A stretch of DNA of 64,000 bases from Hyphomicrobiales bacterium. Lineage in GTDB: Bacteria > Pseudomonadota > Alphaproteobacteria > Rhizobiales > Rhizobiaceae. The stretch lies in NCBI GenBank assembly GCA_900465675.1, contig UBJR01000009.1, positions 186,001 to 250,000 of the forward strand. The letters run 5' to 3'. A program made the translations under genes and the position numbers. Below are positions 29,271 to 40,743 of this stretch, one piece after another (positions within the stretch are counted from its first letter, which is position 1; every line of letters begins with the position of its first letter). The notes beneath the pieces were generated by a model that was given only the letters and a program-made list of their open reading frames with translations, ran no database searches and was not told where the DNA came from.

Positions 29271-29302
29271 CAAAAAAGGCGGAGACCGAAGCCTCCGCCT
29301 TT
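29271..29302 (-). terminator. Terminator of alaS
   Basis: AAGGCGGAG...CTCCGCCTT, a 9-base stem; on the minus strand followed by TTTTTG. Confidence 0.88.
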
Positions 29303-29324
29303 CACTATCACCATCCGGTGACGA

Positions 29325-31988
<2,664 letters not shown>

Positions 31989-32086
31989 GCTATGCCCTTC
32001 AATGCTGCCCACGGCAGGTCAAATCTTAAATCCAGTGGCTTTTATCGTCCGCATTAACCACTGTCCAGCAGGCAAACCCGCCTGCA

Positions 32087-32126
32087 AAACGAAACGGCCG
32101 CATTCCTTGCGAAATGCGGCCGTTTC
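32087..32126 (-). terminator. Terminator of recA
   Basis: GAAACGGCCGCATT...AATGCGGCCGTTTC: perfect 14-base stem, 8-base loop, then CGTTTTG on the minus strand. Confidence 0.9.
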
Positions 32127-32148
32127 GAACTCATAACTGCGCTGACGA

Positions 32149-33234
32149 TCAGGGTTCGCCGTCACCATCGCCGTCATTGGCATCGGGACCGCCGTTCTGC
32201 AGCTTCTCTGCAAGCAGGCCGGCATTCTGGCGGATCGAAGTCTCGATCTCGCGCATCGTATCCGGATTGTCGCGCAGGAAAATCTTGGCGTTCTCACGCC
32301 CCTGCCCGAGCCGCTGGCTGTTATAGGAGAACCAGGCACCTGACTTCTCGACGATGCCTGCCTTGACGCCGAGATCGACCAATTCGCCGGTCTTAGATAC
32401 GCCTTCGCCATACATGATGTCGAATTCGACCTGCTTGAAGGGAGGCGCCATCTTGTTCTTGACGACCTTGACGCGCGTCTGGTTGCCAATCACCTCTTCA
32501 CGCTCCTTGACCGCGCCGATACGGCGGATGTCGAGGCGAACCGAGGCGTAGAATTTCAACGCGTTGCCGCCCGTCGTGGTTTCCGGAGAACCGAACATCA
32601 CGCCGATCTTCATGCGGATCTGGTTGATGAAGATGACCATGGTCTTCGACTTCGAGATCGATGCGGTCAGCTTGCGCAATGCCTGGCTCATCAGACGTGC
32701 CTGGAGACCCGGCAGGCTGTCGCCCATCTCGCCTTCGATTTCGGCGCGCGGCGTCAGTGCAGCGACCGAGTCGACGACGAGAACATCGACGGCACCGGAA
32801 CGAACCAGCGTATCGGTGATTTCTAGCGCCTGCTCCCCGGTATCCGGCTGCGAGATCAGGAGGTTGTGCAGATCGACGCCGAGCTTGCGGGCATAGACCG
32901 GGTCGAGCGCATGTTCCGCATCGACGAAGGCACAGATGCCGCCCTTCTTCTGGGCTTCTGCAATGGTCTGCAGCGCCAATGTCGTCTTGCCGGAGCTTTC
33001 CGGTCCATAAATCTCGATGATGCGGCCCTTGGGAAGACCGCCAATGCCGAGTGCGATATCCAGTCCGAGAGAGCCCGTCGAAACAGTCTCGATCTCGACC
33101 ACGCTCTCATTCGAGCCGAGCTTCATGATAGAGCCCTTGCCGAACGACCGCTCGATCTGAGAGAGTGCCGCTTCAAGTGCCTTGCTTTTGTCCACCGATT
33201 TGTCCTCTACAAGCCGCAATGTATTCTGTGACAT
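32149..33234 (-). CDS. recA: RecA recombinase
   Basis: Encodes 361 residues from ATG 33234 ([13 protein letters not shown]); AAAGGTGG sits upstream. Walker [10 protein letters not shown], then the MAW motif and loop L2 with [14 protein letters not shown]. The acidic C-terminal tail ([11 protein letters not shown]) is as in other RecA proteins. Catalyses strand exchange and stimulates LexA self-cleavage. The promoter region carries a rhizobial SOS-type element at 33294-33319. Confidence 0.99.
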   Translation of the reverse strand: MSQNTLRLVEDKSVDKSKALEAALSQIERSFGKGSIMKLGSNESVVEIETVSTGSLGLDIALGIGGLPKGRIIEIYGPESSGKTTLALQTIAEAQKKGGICAFVDAEHALDPVYARKLGVDLHNLLISQPDTGEQALEITDTLVRSGAVDVLVVDSVAALTPRAEIEGEMGDSLPGLQARLMSQALRKLTASISKSKTMVIFINQIRMKIGVMFGSPETTTGGNALKFYASVRLDIRRIGAVKEREEVIGNQTRVKVVKNKMAPPFKQVEFDIMYGEGVSKTGELVDLGVKAGIVEKSGAWFSYNSQRLGQGRENAKIFLRDNPDTMREIETSIRQNAGLLAEKLQNGGPDANDGDGDGEP

Positions 33235-33293
33235 TCGATCCACCTTTAGGTTATTGAAGCCGCTCTAGCAATGTTGCCGCCGATGCCGATTTT

Positions 33294-33319
33294 GTACGTG
33301 ATTTGTTCTCATTACGCAA
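33294..33319 (-). promoter_or_regulatory. Probable LexA (SOS) operator of recA
   Basis: TTG-N11-CAA at 33303-33319, the form I recall as the Rhizobium recA operator, overlapping GTAC-N7-GTTC at 33294-33308, one mismatch from the alphaproteobacterial SOS box GTTC-N7-GTTC. Confidence 0.7.
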
Positions 33320-33475
33320 GTGGCGTCCAAATGATTGAAACGAAAAGGTAAATCAGTACGTGTTCTACATTTGTTTTATTGATGCGGCGCAAGGGCTTAG
33401 CAGCGTGACGCGGCCTGACGGCGAGCTGCAGCGGATGGCTCGATTCGGCGAAATCGCCCCCTCTGGAGCTCGCGC

Positions 33476-34420
33476 ATGAAGCGCAAGATTCTCGTGCTCG
33501 GCGGCGCCCATATCGACCGGCGCGGACGGATATCCGGCGAGACGGCGCCGGGCTCAAGCAACCCGGGATCCTGGTTCGAGGAAGCCGGCGGCGGCGGCTT
33601 CAACGCGGCGCGCAATCTCGCCCGCCTCGGCTTCGACGTGACGATGATTTCGCCGCGCGGCGGTGATCCGACCGGCGAGATGGTGAAGGAGGCTGCCTAC
33701 GCAGCCGGCGTCAACGACCGCCCTTTCGTCTTCCTCGACCGCAAGACGCCGAGCTACACCGCGATCATCGAGCGAGACGGCAATCTCGTCATCGCGCTCG
33801 CCGATATGGACCTCTACCGCTATTTCTCACCCCGCCGTCTCGCCATCCGCGCGGTGCGCGAAGCCTTTGCCGCCAACGATCTCATCCTCTTCGACGCCAA
33901 TCTGCCGGAAGATACGATCGCGGCAATCGTCACCCGGGCAAACGGCCTCGGAAAACCGGTGGCGGCGATTGCCATCTCGCCAGCCAAGGTGATCAAGCTG
34001 AAGGCCTGTGCCGAGGGCATCGACTTCCTGTTCCTCAACGAGGCGGAAGCCACGGCTCTCGCCGGAGCGCGCCCTGATGATGCGGCAGACTGGGTGTCGC
34101 TGCTCGGTGACACCGGGTTGAAGGGCGGCGTCGTCACCCGCGGACAGCGCGAACTGATCGCCTTTGCCGGCAAGCAGTCGATCGCGCTGCAGCCGCCGGC
34201 CGTCGACAGCGTGGCCGACGTCACGGGCGCCGGGGATTCGCTTGCCGCAGGCGTGCTGTCGGCATTCATGCACGGCTTGCCGCTGGAGGAAGCCGTGCGT
34301 CATGGCGCTGCGGCAGCAGCGGTCACCGTCCAATCGCCGCTTGCCGTCAGTGAAAAACTGACACCGGAGCTCCTCCGCGACACGCTGGCCCTTGTTCCGG
34401 CCGCCAGAATTCTGCATTGA
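33476..34420 (+). CDS. psuK: PfkB-family kinase, probable pseudouridine kinase
   Basis: Encodes 314 residues. Ribokinase fold: GGAHIDRRG near the start, GGGGFNAARNLARLG (N-terminal PfkB signature), and DVTGAGDSLAAG (about 247-258) with the catalytic Asp. Specificity for pseudouridine is inferred from the next gene, pseudouridine-5'-phosphate glycosidase, 30 bases downstream: kinase makes psiMP, glycosidase splits it to uracil and ribose-5-phosphate. TGGAG precedes the ATG. Confidence 0.85.
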   Translation: MKRKILVLGGAHIDRRGRISGETAPGSSNPGSWFEEAGGGGFNAARNLARLGFDVTMISPRGGDPTGEMVKEAAYAAGVNDRPFVFLDRKTPSYTAIIERDGNLVIALADMDLYRYFSPRRLAIRAVREAFAANDLILFDANLPEDTIAAIVTRANGLGKPVAAIAISPAKVIKLKACAEGIDFLFLNEAEATALAGARPDDAADWVSLLGDTGLKGGVVTRGQRELIAFAGKQSIALQPPAVDSVADVTGAGDSLAAGVLSAFMHGLPLEEAVRHGAAAAAVTVQSPLAVSEKLTPELLRDTLALVPAARILH

Positions 34421-34450
34421 AGCGCGCTTATCGATGAACTGGAAACGACA

Positions 34451-35377
34451 ATGACGAAACCGATCTCCCCTCTGCTGCCGATCTCCTATTCGAAGGAAGT
34501 TGCCGCCGCCAAGCAGCGCGGCGCACCGCTAGTCGCGCTGGAATCGACCATCATTACTCATGGCATGCCCTATCCGGGCAATATCGAGATGGCCCGCAGC
34601 GTCGAGGCGATCATCCGCGAACAGGGCGCCATTCCGGCGACCATCGCGGTCATGCACGGCGTCCTGCATATCGGCCTCGAACCGGAAGAGCTTGAAAGGC
34701 TCGCCAAGGAAAAGGACGTGATGAAGGTGTCGCGCGCCGACCTCGCCTTCTCGATCGCCGAGCGCCGCACCGGCGCCACGACGGTTGCGGCGACGATGAT
34801 TGCGGCAGCGCGTGCCGGCATCAAGGTCTTCGCCACCGGCGGCATCGGCGGCGTGCATCGCGGCGCCGAAGAGAGCTTCGACATTTCGGCCGACCTGCAG
34901 GAGCTCGCCCGCACCGGCGTCATCGTCGTCTGCGCCGGCGCCAAGGCGATCCTTGATATCCCCAAGACGCTGGAAGTGCTGGAAACCTCGGGCGTTCCCG
35001 TCGTCACCTATGAGAACGAAGAATTCCCAGCCTTCTGGTCGCGCAAGTCAGGCCTCAAGAGCCCGCTGACACTGAACAGCCCGGCGGCGATCGCCAATTT
35101 CCAGACGACCCGCGAGCAGCTCGGCATCGACGGCGGCATGCTGATCGCCAATCCGGTTCCGGAAGCCGACGAGATTCCGCGCGAGGAGATGGAAATCTAC
35201 ATCGAGCGCGCGCTCGACAGCGCCGAGCGCGACGAAATCACCGGCAAGGCGGTCACGCCCTACCTGCTCAGCACCATCTTCGACCTGACCGACGGCCAGA
35301 GCCTGAAGACCAATATTGCGCTGGTAGAAAACAACGCGCGCCTGGCAGCCGAAATCGCCGTGGCGCTGGACGCCTGA
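34451..35377 (+). CDS. psuG: Pseudouridine-5'-phosphate glycosidase
   Basis: Encodes 308 residues, complete. Family landmarks: VALESTIITHGMPYP, KVSRADLAFSIAERRTGATTVAATM, FATGGIGGVHRGAE, VVTYENEEFPAFW. Cleaves the C-C glycosidic bond of pseudouridine-5'-phosphate reversibly, via a Schiff-base Lys. Second gene of psuK-psuG; a salvage or detoxification route for modified nucleoside from RNA turnover. Confidence 0.95.
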   Translation: MTKPISPLLPISYSKEVAAAKQRGAPLVALESTIITHGMPYPGNIEMARSVEAIIREQGAIPATIAVMHGVLHIGLEPEELERLAKEKDVMKVSRADLAFSIAERRTGATTVAATMIAAARAGIKVFATGGIGGVHRGAEESFDISADLQELARTGVIVVCAGAKAILDIPKTLEVLETSGVPVVTYENEEFPAFWSRKSGLKSPLTLNSPAAIANFQTTREQLGIDGGMLIANPVPEADEIPREEMEIYIERALDSAERDEITGKAVTPYLLSTIFDLTDGQSLKTNIALVENNARLAAEIAVALDA

Positions 35378-35391
35378 ATGAATTGAAAATC

Positions 35392-35413
35392 CGGGAGGCG
35401 GAAACGCCTCCCG
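35392..35413. terminator. Shared terminator psuG / cckA
   Basis: CGGGAGGCG-GAAA-CGCCTCCCG, perfect 9-base stem with a GNRA loop on the plus strand. A U-rich stretch (GATTTTC) follows on the minus strand; the plus side has only TCATTTG. Confidence 0.7.
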
Positions 35414-38020
35414 TCATTTGCTGTCGAGCGTTTCCTTGACGACGACGGCCAGCTGCTTCAGCGAGAACGGCTTCGGCAGGAAGCCGAATTTCGAGCCCTC
35501 CGGCAAATTGCGCGCAAACGCATCCTCGGCATAACCGGACACAAAGACAAACTTCATATCCGGGTATGTCTTGCGCAACTCGCGCAGCAGGCTCGGCCCA
35601 TCCATCTCCGGCATGACGACATCGGAAACGACGATATCCACCTTGCCGTCGAGCTCTTCCAGAATATCCAGCGCCTCGATGCCCGATCCGGCCTCGTGAA
35701 CAGTATAGCCGCGGGTCTCCAGCATGCGCTTGCCGCCGCGGCGTACCGCCTCCTCATCCTCGACCAGCAGAATGACGGCGTTGCCGGTCAGGTCTTCCGG
35801 CTGTTCCGGCTGCACCGCGACAGGCATCTGCACCACATTGCTGGCAACAGCACCGTCCGCGCTCCCCTCGGCAGCTATGACCGGCTCGACGATATGGCGC
35901 GGCAGGAACACCCGGAAGGTGGTTCCCTTGCCGACTTCCGATTCTGGCTGGATATAGCCGCCGGATTGCTTGACGATGCCATAGACCATCGCCAGCCCGA
36001 GACCGGTACCCTTGCCCACTTCCTTTGTGGTGAAGAACGGCTCGAAAATCTTGTCCATGATCTCGGGCGCGATACCGGTACCGGTATCCTTGACCTCGAC
36101 CAGAACCATGTCTTCGTTCGGCATGTAGGAATAGTTGAAAGCCGCGACTTCATCCGCCGTCACGTTGCGTGTCCGCACCGTCAACTTGCCGCCTTCGGGC
36201 ATCGCGTCGCGGGCGTTGACGCAGAGGTTGATCAGCACCTGTTCGAACTGAGAGAGGTCGGTTTTGACGGGCCAGAGATCACGGCCATATTCGACATCGA
36301 GCTTGACGTTGGTGCCCGACAGCAACCGGTCGACCAGCATGCGGAGATCGCCGACGACATCGGTCAGATTGAGCACTGAAGGCCGCATCGTCTGCTTGCG
36401 CGAGAAGGCCAGCAGCTGGCGCACCAGCACCGCCGCGCGGTTGGCGTTGCGCTTGATTTCCATCAGATCGGCGAAGCTCGCATCGGCCGGCCTCGCCTGC
36501 AGCAGCAGGTGGTCGGAGGATAGCAGGATCGCCGTCAGCACGTTGTTGAAGTCATGTGCGATGCCGCCCGCCAGGGTGCCGACAGCGTTCATCTTCTGCG
36601 TCTGCGCCATCTGCGCCTCAAGCGCCTTCTGCTCGGTCACCTCGACGGCATAGACGATCGCCGCCTCTTCCGGCGCCTCATCGCTCTGGTCGATGACGGC
36701 ATTGATGTAGAAGCGGAAATGGCGTGCATCGTCGTCAGGCGTGCGGGAATCGATCGGCGGAATGTCGCCCTGCCGGTCCTTGGCGGCGTCGAGCGCGCCC
36801 TGCAGCCGTTCGCGGTCGCTTTGCTGGACGATCGCTTCGAGCCGTGCGCCATTGTCGACGTCATCGCGGGACACGAGGCCGGAGAACAGCTTCAGGAACG
36901 GCGCATTGGTACGCAGGATCCGGCCTTCGCCATCGACGGAGGCGATCGCCATCGGCGTATTGTTGAAGAAGCGGGTAAAGCGCATGACCGCGGCCGAGGC
37001 GGATTGCTCGTTCTCGGTGCCCGGCTCGCGCCGCAGCACGATTGTCCGGCTTTCGCCCGGCGCACCGTCGCGCATCGACGTGACGCTATGGACGATCTGC
37101 ACCGGCAGGCTCTGGCCGTTCGACTTCTTCAGATCGAGATCCAGCGTATCGGTCTTTTTCAGGCCCGGCTCGGCCTGGACAGACTGGATCAATGCCAGCC
37201 CCTCGCCTGCCACCACGTCGCCGATGGTCATCGAGCCCGGTATGAATTTCGTCAGGTCGAGACCAAGCCATTCGGCCAGCGTCGCGTTGAGATAGAAAAT
37301 CTCGCCCTTGCGCCCGGCGGAAAAGAAGCCGGCCGGTGCATGGTCGAGATAGTCGATGGCGTTCTGCAATTCCTTGAAGAAGCGCTCCTGATCGTCGCGC
37401 TCCGAAGTGATGTCGCTGATCTGCCAGATATGCAGCGGCTTGCTGCCGCTCTCCTCGGTCTTCAGCGTACGCGCCTTCAGGCGGTACCAGTGCGCCCCGG
37501 AACCATTCGGCGATGGTCCGAGCGCCCGCAGCAGCCGGAACTCTTCCTGCCCCTCACGGCCCTCGCGCAGCCCGTTCGACAGACGGTAGAGCGCCTCATT
37601 GGACTCGCGGTGACGCGACAGCAGCGCTTCCAGCGTCTGCACCTCGGTTGCCTTGCGCGCGCCGGTCAGCTTTCCATAGGCGCCGTTGGCATAGATGATC
37701 CGGCCCTTGTCATCAGTAATCAGCGAACCATCCGGGTGACTGTTGAGAAACGAGCGGGCCAGGCTGTCGGACTGGCGCTGGGGCATCACTTCTATGAAGC
37801 CGATCACCGAAGACACCAGAAAGAAGATGCCGACCATCGCCAGCACGCCGAGAACGCCGAGCACCATCTCGTTGTCGAGCGAACTCTTGAACACCACGAA
37901 GGCGGCGGCCGCCGCAATCAGCACCAGCGCCAGGAGGAGGATGCGGATAGCCGTGCCGGAACGTCCTCCTCGATCCACGATCGGGGAATTGTAGTCGTCA
38001 GCCTGACGCGGTGTCGTCAT
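35414..38020 (-). CDS. cckA: CckA hybrid histidine kinase
   Basis: Encodes 868 residues. Two transmembrane helices (about 25-45 and 52-77), then PAS-type sensor regions (about 85-460), then HisKA with H489 in GGIAHDFNN, HATPase ([23 protein letters not shown]) and a C-terminal receiver with D800 in [13 protein letters not shown]. CckA phosphorylates ChpT and, through it, CtrA and CpdR, and is the hub of the alphaproteobacterial cell-cycle relay. The [11 protein letters not shown] box and length match CckA well. GAGG precedes the ATG; the leader contains a perfect 9-base inverted repeat. Confidence 0.95.
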   Translation of the reverse strand: MTTPRQADDYNSPIVDRGGRSGTAIRILLLALVLIAAAAAFVVFKSSLDNEMVLGVLGVLAMVGIFFLVSSVIGFIEVMPQRQSDSLARSFLNSHPDGSLITDDKGRIIYANGAYGKLTGARKATEVQTLEALLSRHRESNEALYRLSNGLREGREGQEEFRLLRALGPSPNGSGAHWYRLKARTLKTEESGSKPLHIWQISDITSERDDQERFFKELQNAIDYLDHAPAGFFSAGRKGEIFYLNATLAEWLGLDLTKFIPGSMTIGDVVAGEGLALIQSVQAEPGLKKTDTLDLDLKKSNGQSLPVQIVHSVTSMRDGAPGESRTIVLRREPGTENEQSASAAVMRFTRFFNNTPMAIASVDGEGRILRTNAPFLKLFSGLVSRDDVDNGARLEAIVQQSDRERLQGALDAAKDRQGDIPPIDSRTPDDDARHFRFYINAVIDQSDEAPEEAAIVYAVEVTEQKALEAQMAQTQKMNAVGTLAGGIAHDFNNVLTAILLSSDHLLLQARPADASFADLMEIKRNANRAAVLVRQLLAFSRKQTMRPSVLNLTDVVGDLRMLVDRLLSGTNVKLDVEYGRDLWPVKTDLSQFEQVLINLCVNARDAMPEGGKLTVRTRNVTADEVAAFNYSYMPNEDMVLVEVKDTGTGIAPEIMDKIFEPFFTTKEVGKGTGLGLAMVYGIVKQSGGYIQPESEVGKGTTFRVFLPRHIVEPVIAAEGSADGAVASNVVQMPVAVQPEQPEDLTGNAVILLVEDEEAVRRGGKRMLETRGYTVHEAGSGIEALDILEELDGKVDIVVSDVVMPEMDGPSLLRELRKTYPDMKFVFVSGYAEDAFARNLPEGSKFGFLPKPFSLKQLAVVVKETLDSK

Positions 38021-38050
38021 CTAGTCCTCGCATGCGCCGATCCGGCATGG

Positions 38051-38075
38051 TGCTTTGTCACCGGAAGACAAAGCA
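38051..38075. promoter_or_regulatory. Perfect inverted repeat in the cckA leader
   Basis: TGCTTTGTC-N7-GACAAAGCA, 31 bases upstream of the cckA start. Could be an operator or an RNA hairpin; no U-tract follows, so not a terminator. Confidence 0.55.
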
Positions 38076-38297
38076 GGAATCAGGCGTTCGTTCCTTCTTA
38101 GCAATTTGTAGGCCTTGCAAAAACAGTGCCGTACCGCCGGAACGCTTGAATTCACAAGGAACAGCGCCAGTTTCGCAAGCCATCGGGCTTCTGAGGCGAT
38201 CTTCTCGCACGGGCGTGACTGGACAAGCACACAGCCTATTGCCTAAGGAACTGAAAAGCCTTCATGATGCGGCCTGCGTATAGGGGAGTTTGAGATC

Positions 38298-39401
38298 ATG
38301 TTTGACAGCGTAGTGAGCGACTATGGCAGCCGTTTCCTCCTAGCAGCAGGCGGCGTCGGCCTTGGCCTGGTCGTCCTGATCGGCGTACTCTGGCTGATGC
38401 GCAACCGCGCACCCTCGCCTTTCGTGCGCGGCGGCAAGAACCGCCAGCCGCGTCTGCAGGTTCTGGACGCCGCTGCCGTCGACACCCGCCGCCGCCTCGT
38501 ACTGGTGCGCCGCGACGACGTCGAGCACCTGATCATGATCGGCGGCCCCAGCGATATCGTCATCGAAAGCCGCATCCTGCCTGAGGGCGCCGAACAGGCG
38601 AAACCGTCGTCTGAGCTCCGCCCGGCGCCGGTTGCACCACCGGCAGCTCCCGTAATCGAACGGCGCCCGGCCGTGGCCGAACGCCCTGCACTCCGCGCGG
38701 TTCCCGAACAGCGGCCGGAGCCCCGGGTTGAACCGAAGCCGGAACCAGTAGCGATCTTCGAAGAGGAAGAGGCCGAGCTCTACATCCCTGCCCCTGCCCC
38801 TGCGCCTGCGCCCGCTCCGGCACCTTTCATCGAGCCGCGCCGCCCGCAACCCATCGCACCCGCCGCCGCAGCACCCGCCTTCGCTCCGGCTCCCGCTCCG
38901 GCCATCACCGTTCCTCCGGTCATTGCCGCGGCAGAAAACCGTGTCCCGCCGACGATCACCATCCGCCCGATGGAGCAGCCGCAACCGGCACCGTCGCTCG
39001 AAACCACCAATGCCGCCGATATCCTGGATGCCGCTCGCGCCCGCGTCCTGCCGCAAAAGGCGCGTATCGAACCCGAAGTGCTGACGCCGCCGGCACAAAG
39101 CCTTCCGACGGTTTCGGAGGGCCATCCGGTGGTGACCGCCGACGCGGGAGCGCCGCCACAGCAGCCGAAAGGCGATTTTCAGCGCATTCTCGAAGAAGAG
39201 ATGAACACCACGCTGGCCGCCGAACGCGTCGTCCAGCCGGTGCAATCCATTCAGAGCGCGCCGATCCGCACCATTGCGCCGCAGCCGGTCAACCTGCAGC
39301 GCCGTGACCCGGAAGCACCGCCGGTCACCGGCGCCGATGCCGAGTTGCAGAAGGAAGTGGCGCGCATCTTCGGCGAGATGAGCGTCAACCGAGACAAATA
39401 G
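38298..39401 (+). CDS. FliO-like membrane protein with long Pro/Ala-rich tail
   Basis: Encodes 367 residues. One transmembrane helix (about 13-34, LLAAGGVGLGLVVLIGVLWL), then LQVLDAAAVDTRRRLVLVRRDDVEHLIMIGGPSDIVIES, which follows the FliO/MopB pattern of a compact cytoplasmic beta-strand region. From about 110 the chain is dominated by Pro, Ala and Glu, then a short conserved C terminus (ELQKEVARIFGEM). FliO belongs to the flagellar export gate, but no flagellar gene is nearby, so it may do another task in the membrane. Divergent from cckA. Confidence 0.6.
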   Translation: MFDSVVSDYGSRFLLAAGGVGLGLVVLIGVLWLMRNRAPSPFVRGGKNRQPRLQVLDAAAVDTRRRLVLVRRDDVEHLIMIGGPSDIVIESRILPEGAEQAKPSSELRPAPVAPPAAPVIERRPAVAERPALRAVPEQRPEPRVEPKPEPVAIFEEEEAELYIPAPAPAPAPAPAPFIEPRRPQPIAPAAAAPAFAPAPAPAITVPPVIAAAENRVPPTITIRPMEQPQPAPSLETTNAADILDAARARVLPQKARIEPEVLTPPAQSLPTVSEGHPVVTADAGAPPQQPKGDFQRILEEEMNTTLAAERVVQPVQSIQSAPIRTIAPQPVNLQRRDPEAPPVTGADAELQKEVARIFGEMSVNRDK

Positions 39402-39426
39402 CCGGTCAGCCAGACCGCCAAAACGA

Positions 39427-39460
39427 AAAAGGCACCGCAATGCGGTACCTTTTATTTTAT
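39427..39460. terminator. Shared terminator, FliO-like gene / dksA
   Basis: AAAAGG-C-ACCGC-AAT-GCGGT-A-CCTTTT: stem with one mismatch, T-rich on the plus side and, read in reverse, T-rich on the minus side. Confidence 0.85.
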
Positions 39461-39477
39461 GCCTGCTCCCAGGACGC

Positions 39478-39897
39478 TTATTCGTCGCGGTAAACCTTCT
39501 CGCGGCGCTCGTGGCGTTCCTGCGCTTCGATCGACAGTGTCGCGATCGGGCGGGCGTCGAGGCGCTTAAGGCCGATCGGCTCGCCGGTTTCCTCGCAGTA
39601 GCCGTAAGTGCCTTCCTCGATCCGCTGCAGGGCAGCATCGATCTTGGAGATCAGTTTTCTCTGACGGTCGCGCGCCCGAAGTTCGATGGCGCGGTCTGTT
39701 TCGGAAGATGCCCGATCCGCGAGGTCGGGGTGGTTGGCGCTTTCTTCAGCGAGATGATCCAGTGTCTCGCGCGCTTCTCTAAGGATGTCATTTCGCCATG
39801 CGACCAGCTTCGTGCGGAAGTATGCTCGCTGGTTTACGTTCATGAACTCCTCGTCTTCCGAGGGAACGTAGCTGCTAAGATCGATCTTCTCACTCAA
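39478..39897 (-). CDS. dksA: DksA-family RNA polymerase-binding factor, one-Cys type
   Basis: Encodes 139 residues from a TTG start at 39897, chosen because AGGAG sits 8 bases upstream and homologues begin SEKIDLSSY. The coiled-coil region carries the DksA signature SETDRAIELRARDRQRKL. Of the four zinc-finger cysteines of E. coli DksA only the first is kept: C101, then T104, S122, A125. Such proteins keep the fold and modulate rRNA and amino-acid promoters with ppGpp. A strong promoter lies at 39935-39963. Confidence 0.92.
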   Translation of the reverse strand: MSEKIDLSSYVPSEDEEFMNVNQRAYFRTKLVAWRNDILREARETLDHLAEESANHPDLADRASSETDRAIELRARDRQRKLISKIDAALQRIEEGTYGYCEETGEPIGLKRLDARPIATLSIEAQERHERREKVYRDE

Positions 39898-39934
39898 CGC
39901 GATTCTCCTGAAGAACATCTCATGTGGCGGGCTG

Positions 39935-39963
39935 TATATCTCATGCGCCAATATCGATTCAAG
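39935..39963 (-). promoter_or_regulatory. Sigma-70 promoter of dksA
   Basis: On the minus strand CTTGAA, 17 bases, GATATA: near the rhizobial consensus CTTGAC-N17-CTATAT. Predicted leader about 30 bases. Confidence 0.7.
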
Positions 39964-39980
39964 CCAAATACGACATGTAA

Positions 39981-39998
39981 ACAGATTTTTAAATCTGT
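39981..39998. promoter_or_regulatory. Perfect palindrome upstream of the dksA promoter
   Basis: ACAGATTT-TT-AAATCTGT, 18 bases, centred about 29 bases upstream of the -35 element; an activator-type position. The binding protein is unknown. Confidence 0.5.
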
Positions 39999-40172
39999 CA
40001 TATTTTTAGGCTAACAGTCTATTTTCTCAGCACTATTCCAGATTCGCTTTCTCACCCCGCCTTCAACAAGCCGTGTAGGCCCAGCGCTTTTGCACCACCA
40101 CGGCACGTCACCGGTTGACGCCGGCAATACCCGGCGGCTACTGAAAAGGCTCCTTCGCACGTGGATTTTTCT

Positions 40173-40667
40173 ATGGCCGCAACCTTGCATACGCCTTCGC
40201 GAATCTACCTGTTGCGGCATGCCGAAGCCGCCTGGGCGCAGCCCGGAGAACGCGATTTCGACCGCGCCCTGAGCGAAAAGGGATACGGCGATGCCGAGAT
40301 CCTCGCCGACCGCGCAGCGGACAAGGGCTACCGTCCGGACATTATCCTGAGCTCAACGGCGAAGCGCTGCCGCCAGACGGCCGATGCTGTTCACCGCGCC
40401 ATGGGGCTATCGCTGGAGCTGCGCTATATCGACGAACTCTATAACGCTGCCCCAAATGTCTATCTCGAGCTCCTCGATACGCAGGAAAGCAATGCGGTGA
40501 TGCTGGTCGGCCATAATCCGACGATCGAGCAGACGCTGGAGGCGCTGATCGGCCACGAACAGCTGCTGCGCGCCCTGCCCGGCGGCTTTCCCGCCGGCGG
40601 CCTTGCGGTTCTGGATTTCGACGCAGCGGCCGCCGCCTGGAAGCTGCGTGAATTTCTGAGCGGCTGA
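40173..40667 (+). CDS. SixA-like phosphohistidine phosphatase (histidine phosphatase superfamily)
   Basis: Encodes 164 residues from ATG 40173; a GTG at 40161 is possible and neither has a good ribosome-binding site. RHG motif YLLRHAEAAW with nucleophile H16; the second catalytic His is in MLVGHNPTIE. Short phosphoglycerate-mutase-fold proteins of this kind (SixA) dephosphorylate Hpt domains. With cckA and an orphan Hpt gene in the same window a role on a phosphorelay is possible, though not shown. Confidence 0.82.
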   Translation: MAATLHTPSRIYLLRHAEAAWAQPGERDFDRALSEKGYGDAEILADRAADKGYRPDIILSSTAKRCRQTADAVHRAMGLSLELRYIDELYNAAPNVYLELLDTQESNAVMLVGHNPTIEQTLEALIGHEQLLRALPGGFPAGGLAVLDFDAAAAAWKLREFLSG

Positions 40668-40743
40668 CGCGGTTGCATGCCGGTTCTTTTTCCGGCGGCC
40701 TCGCCATCCTATATGCTTGAGCAATGACAACCGGGACACCGCC

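Noticed and set aside
32050..32060. TTAACCAC near the recA terminator as a CtrA site
   Set aside because: One mismatch from the octamer and located between a terminator and alaS, not in a promoter-like position for a cell-cycle gene.
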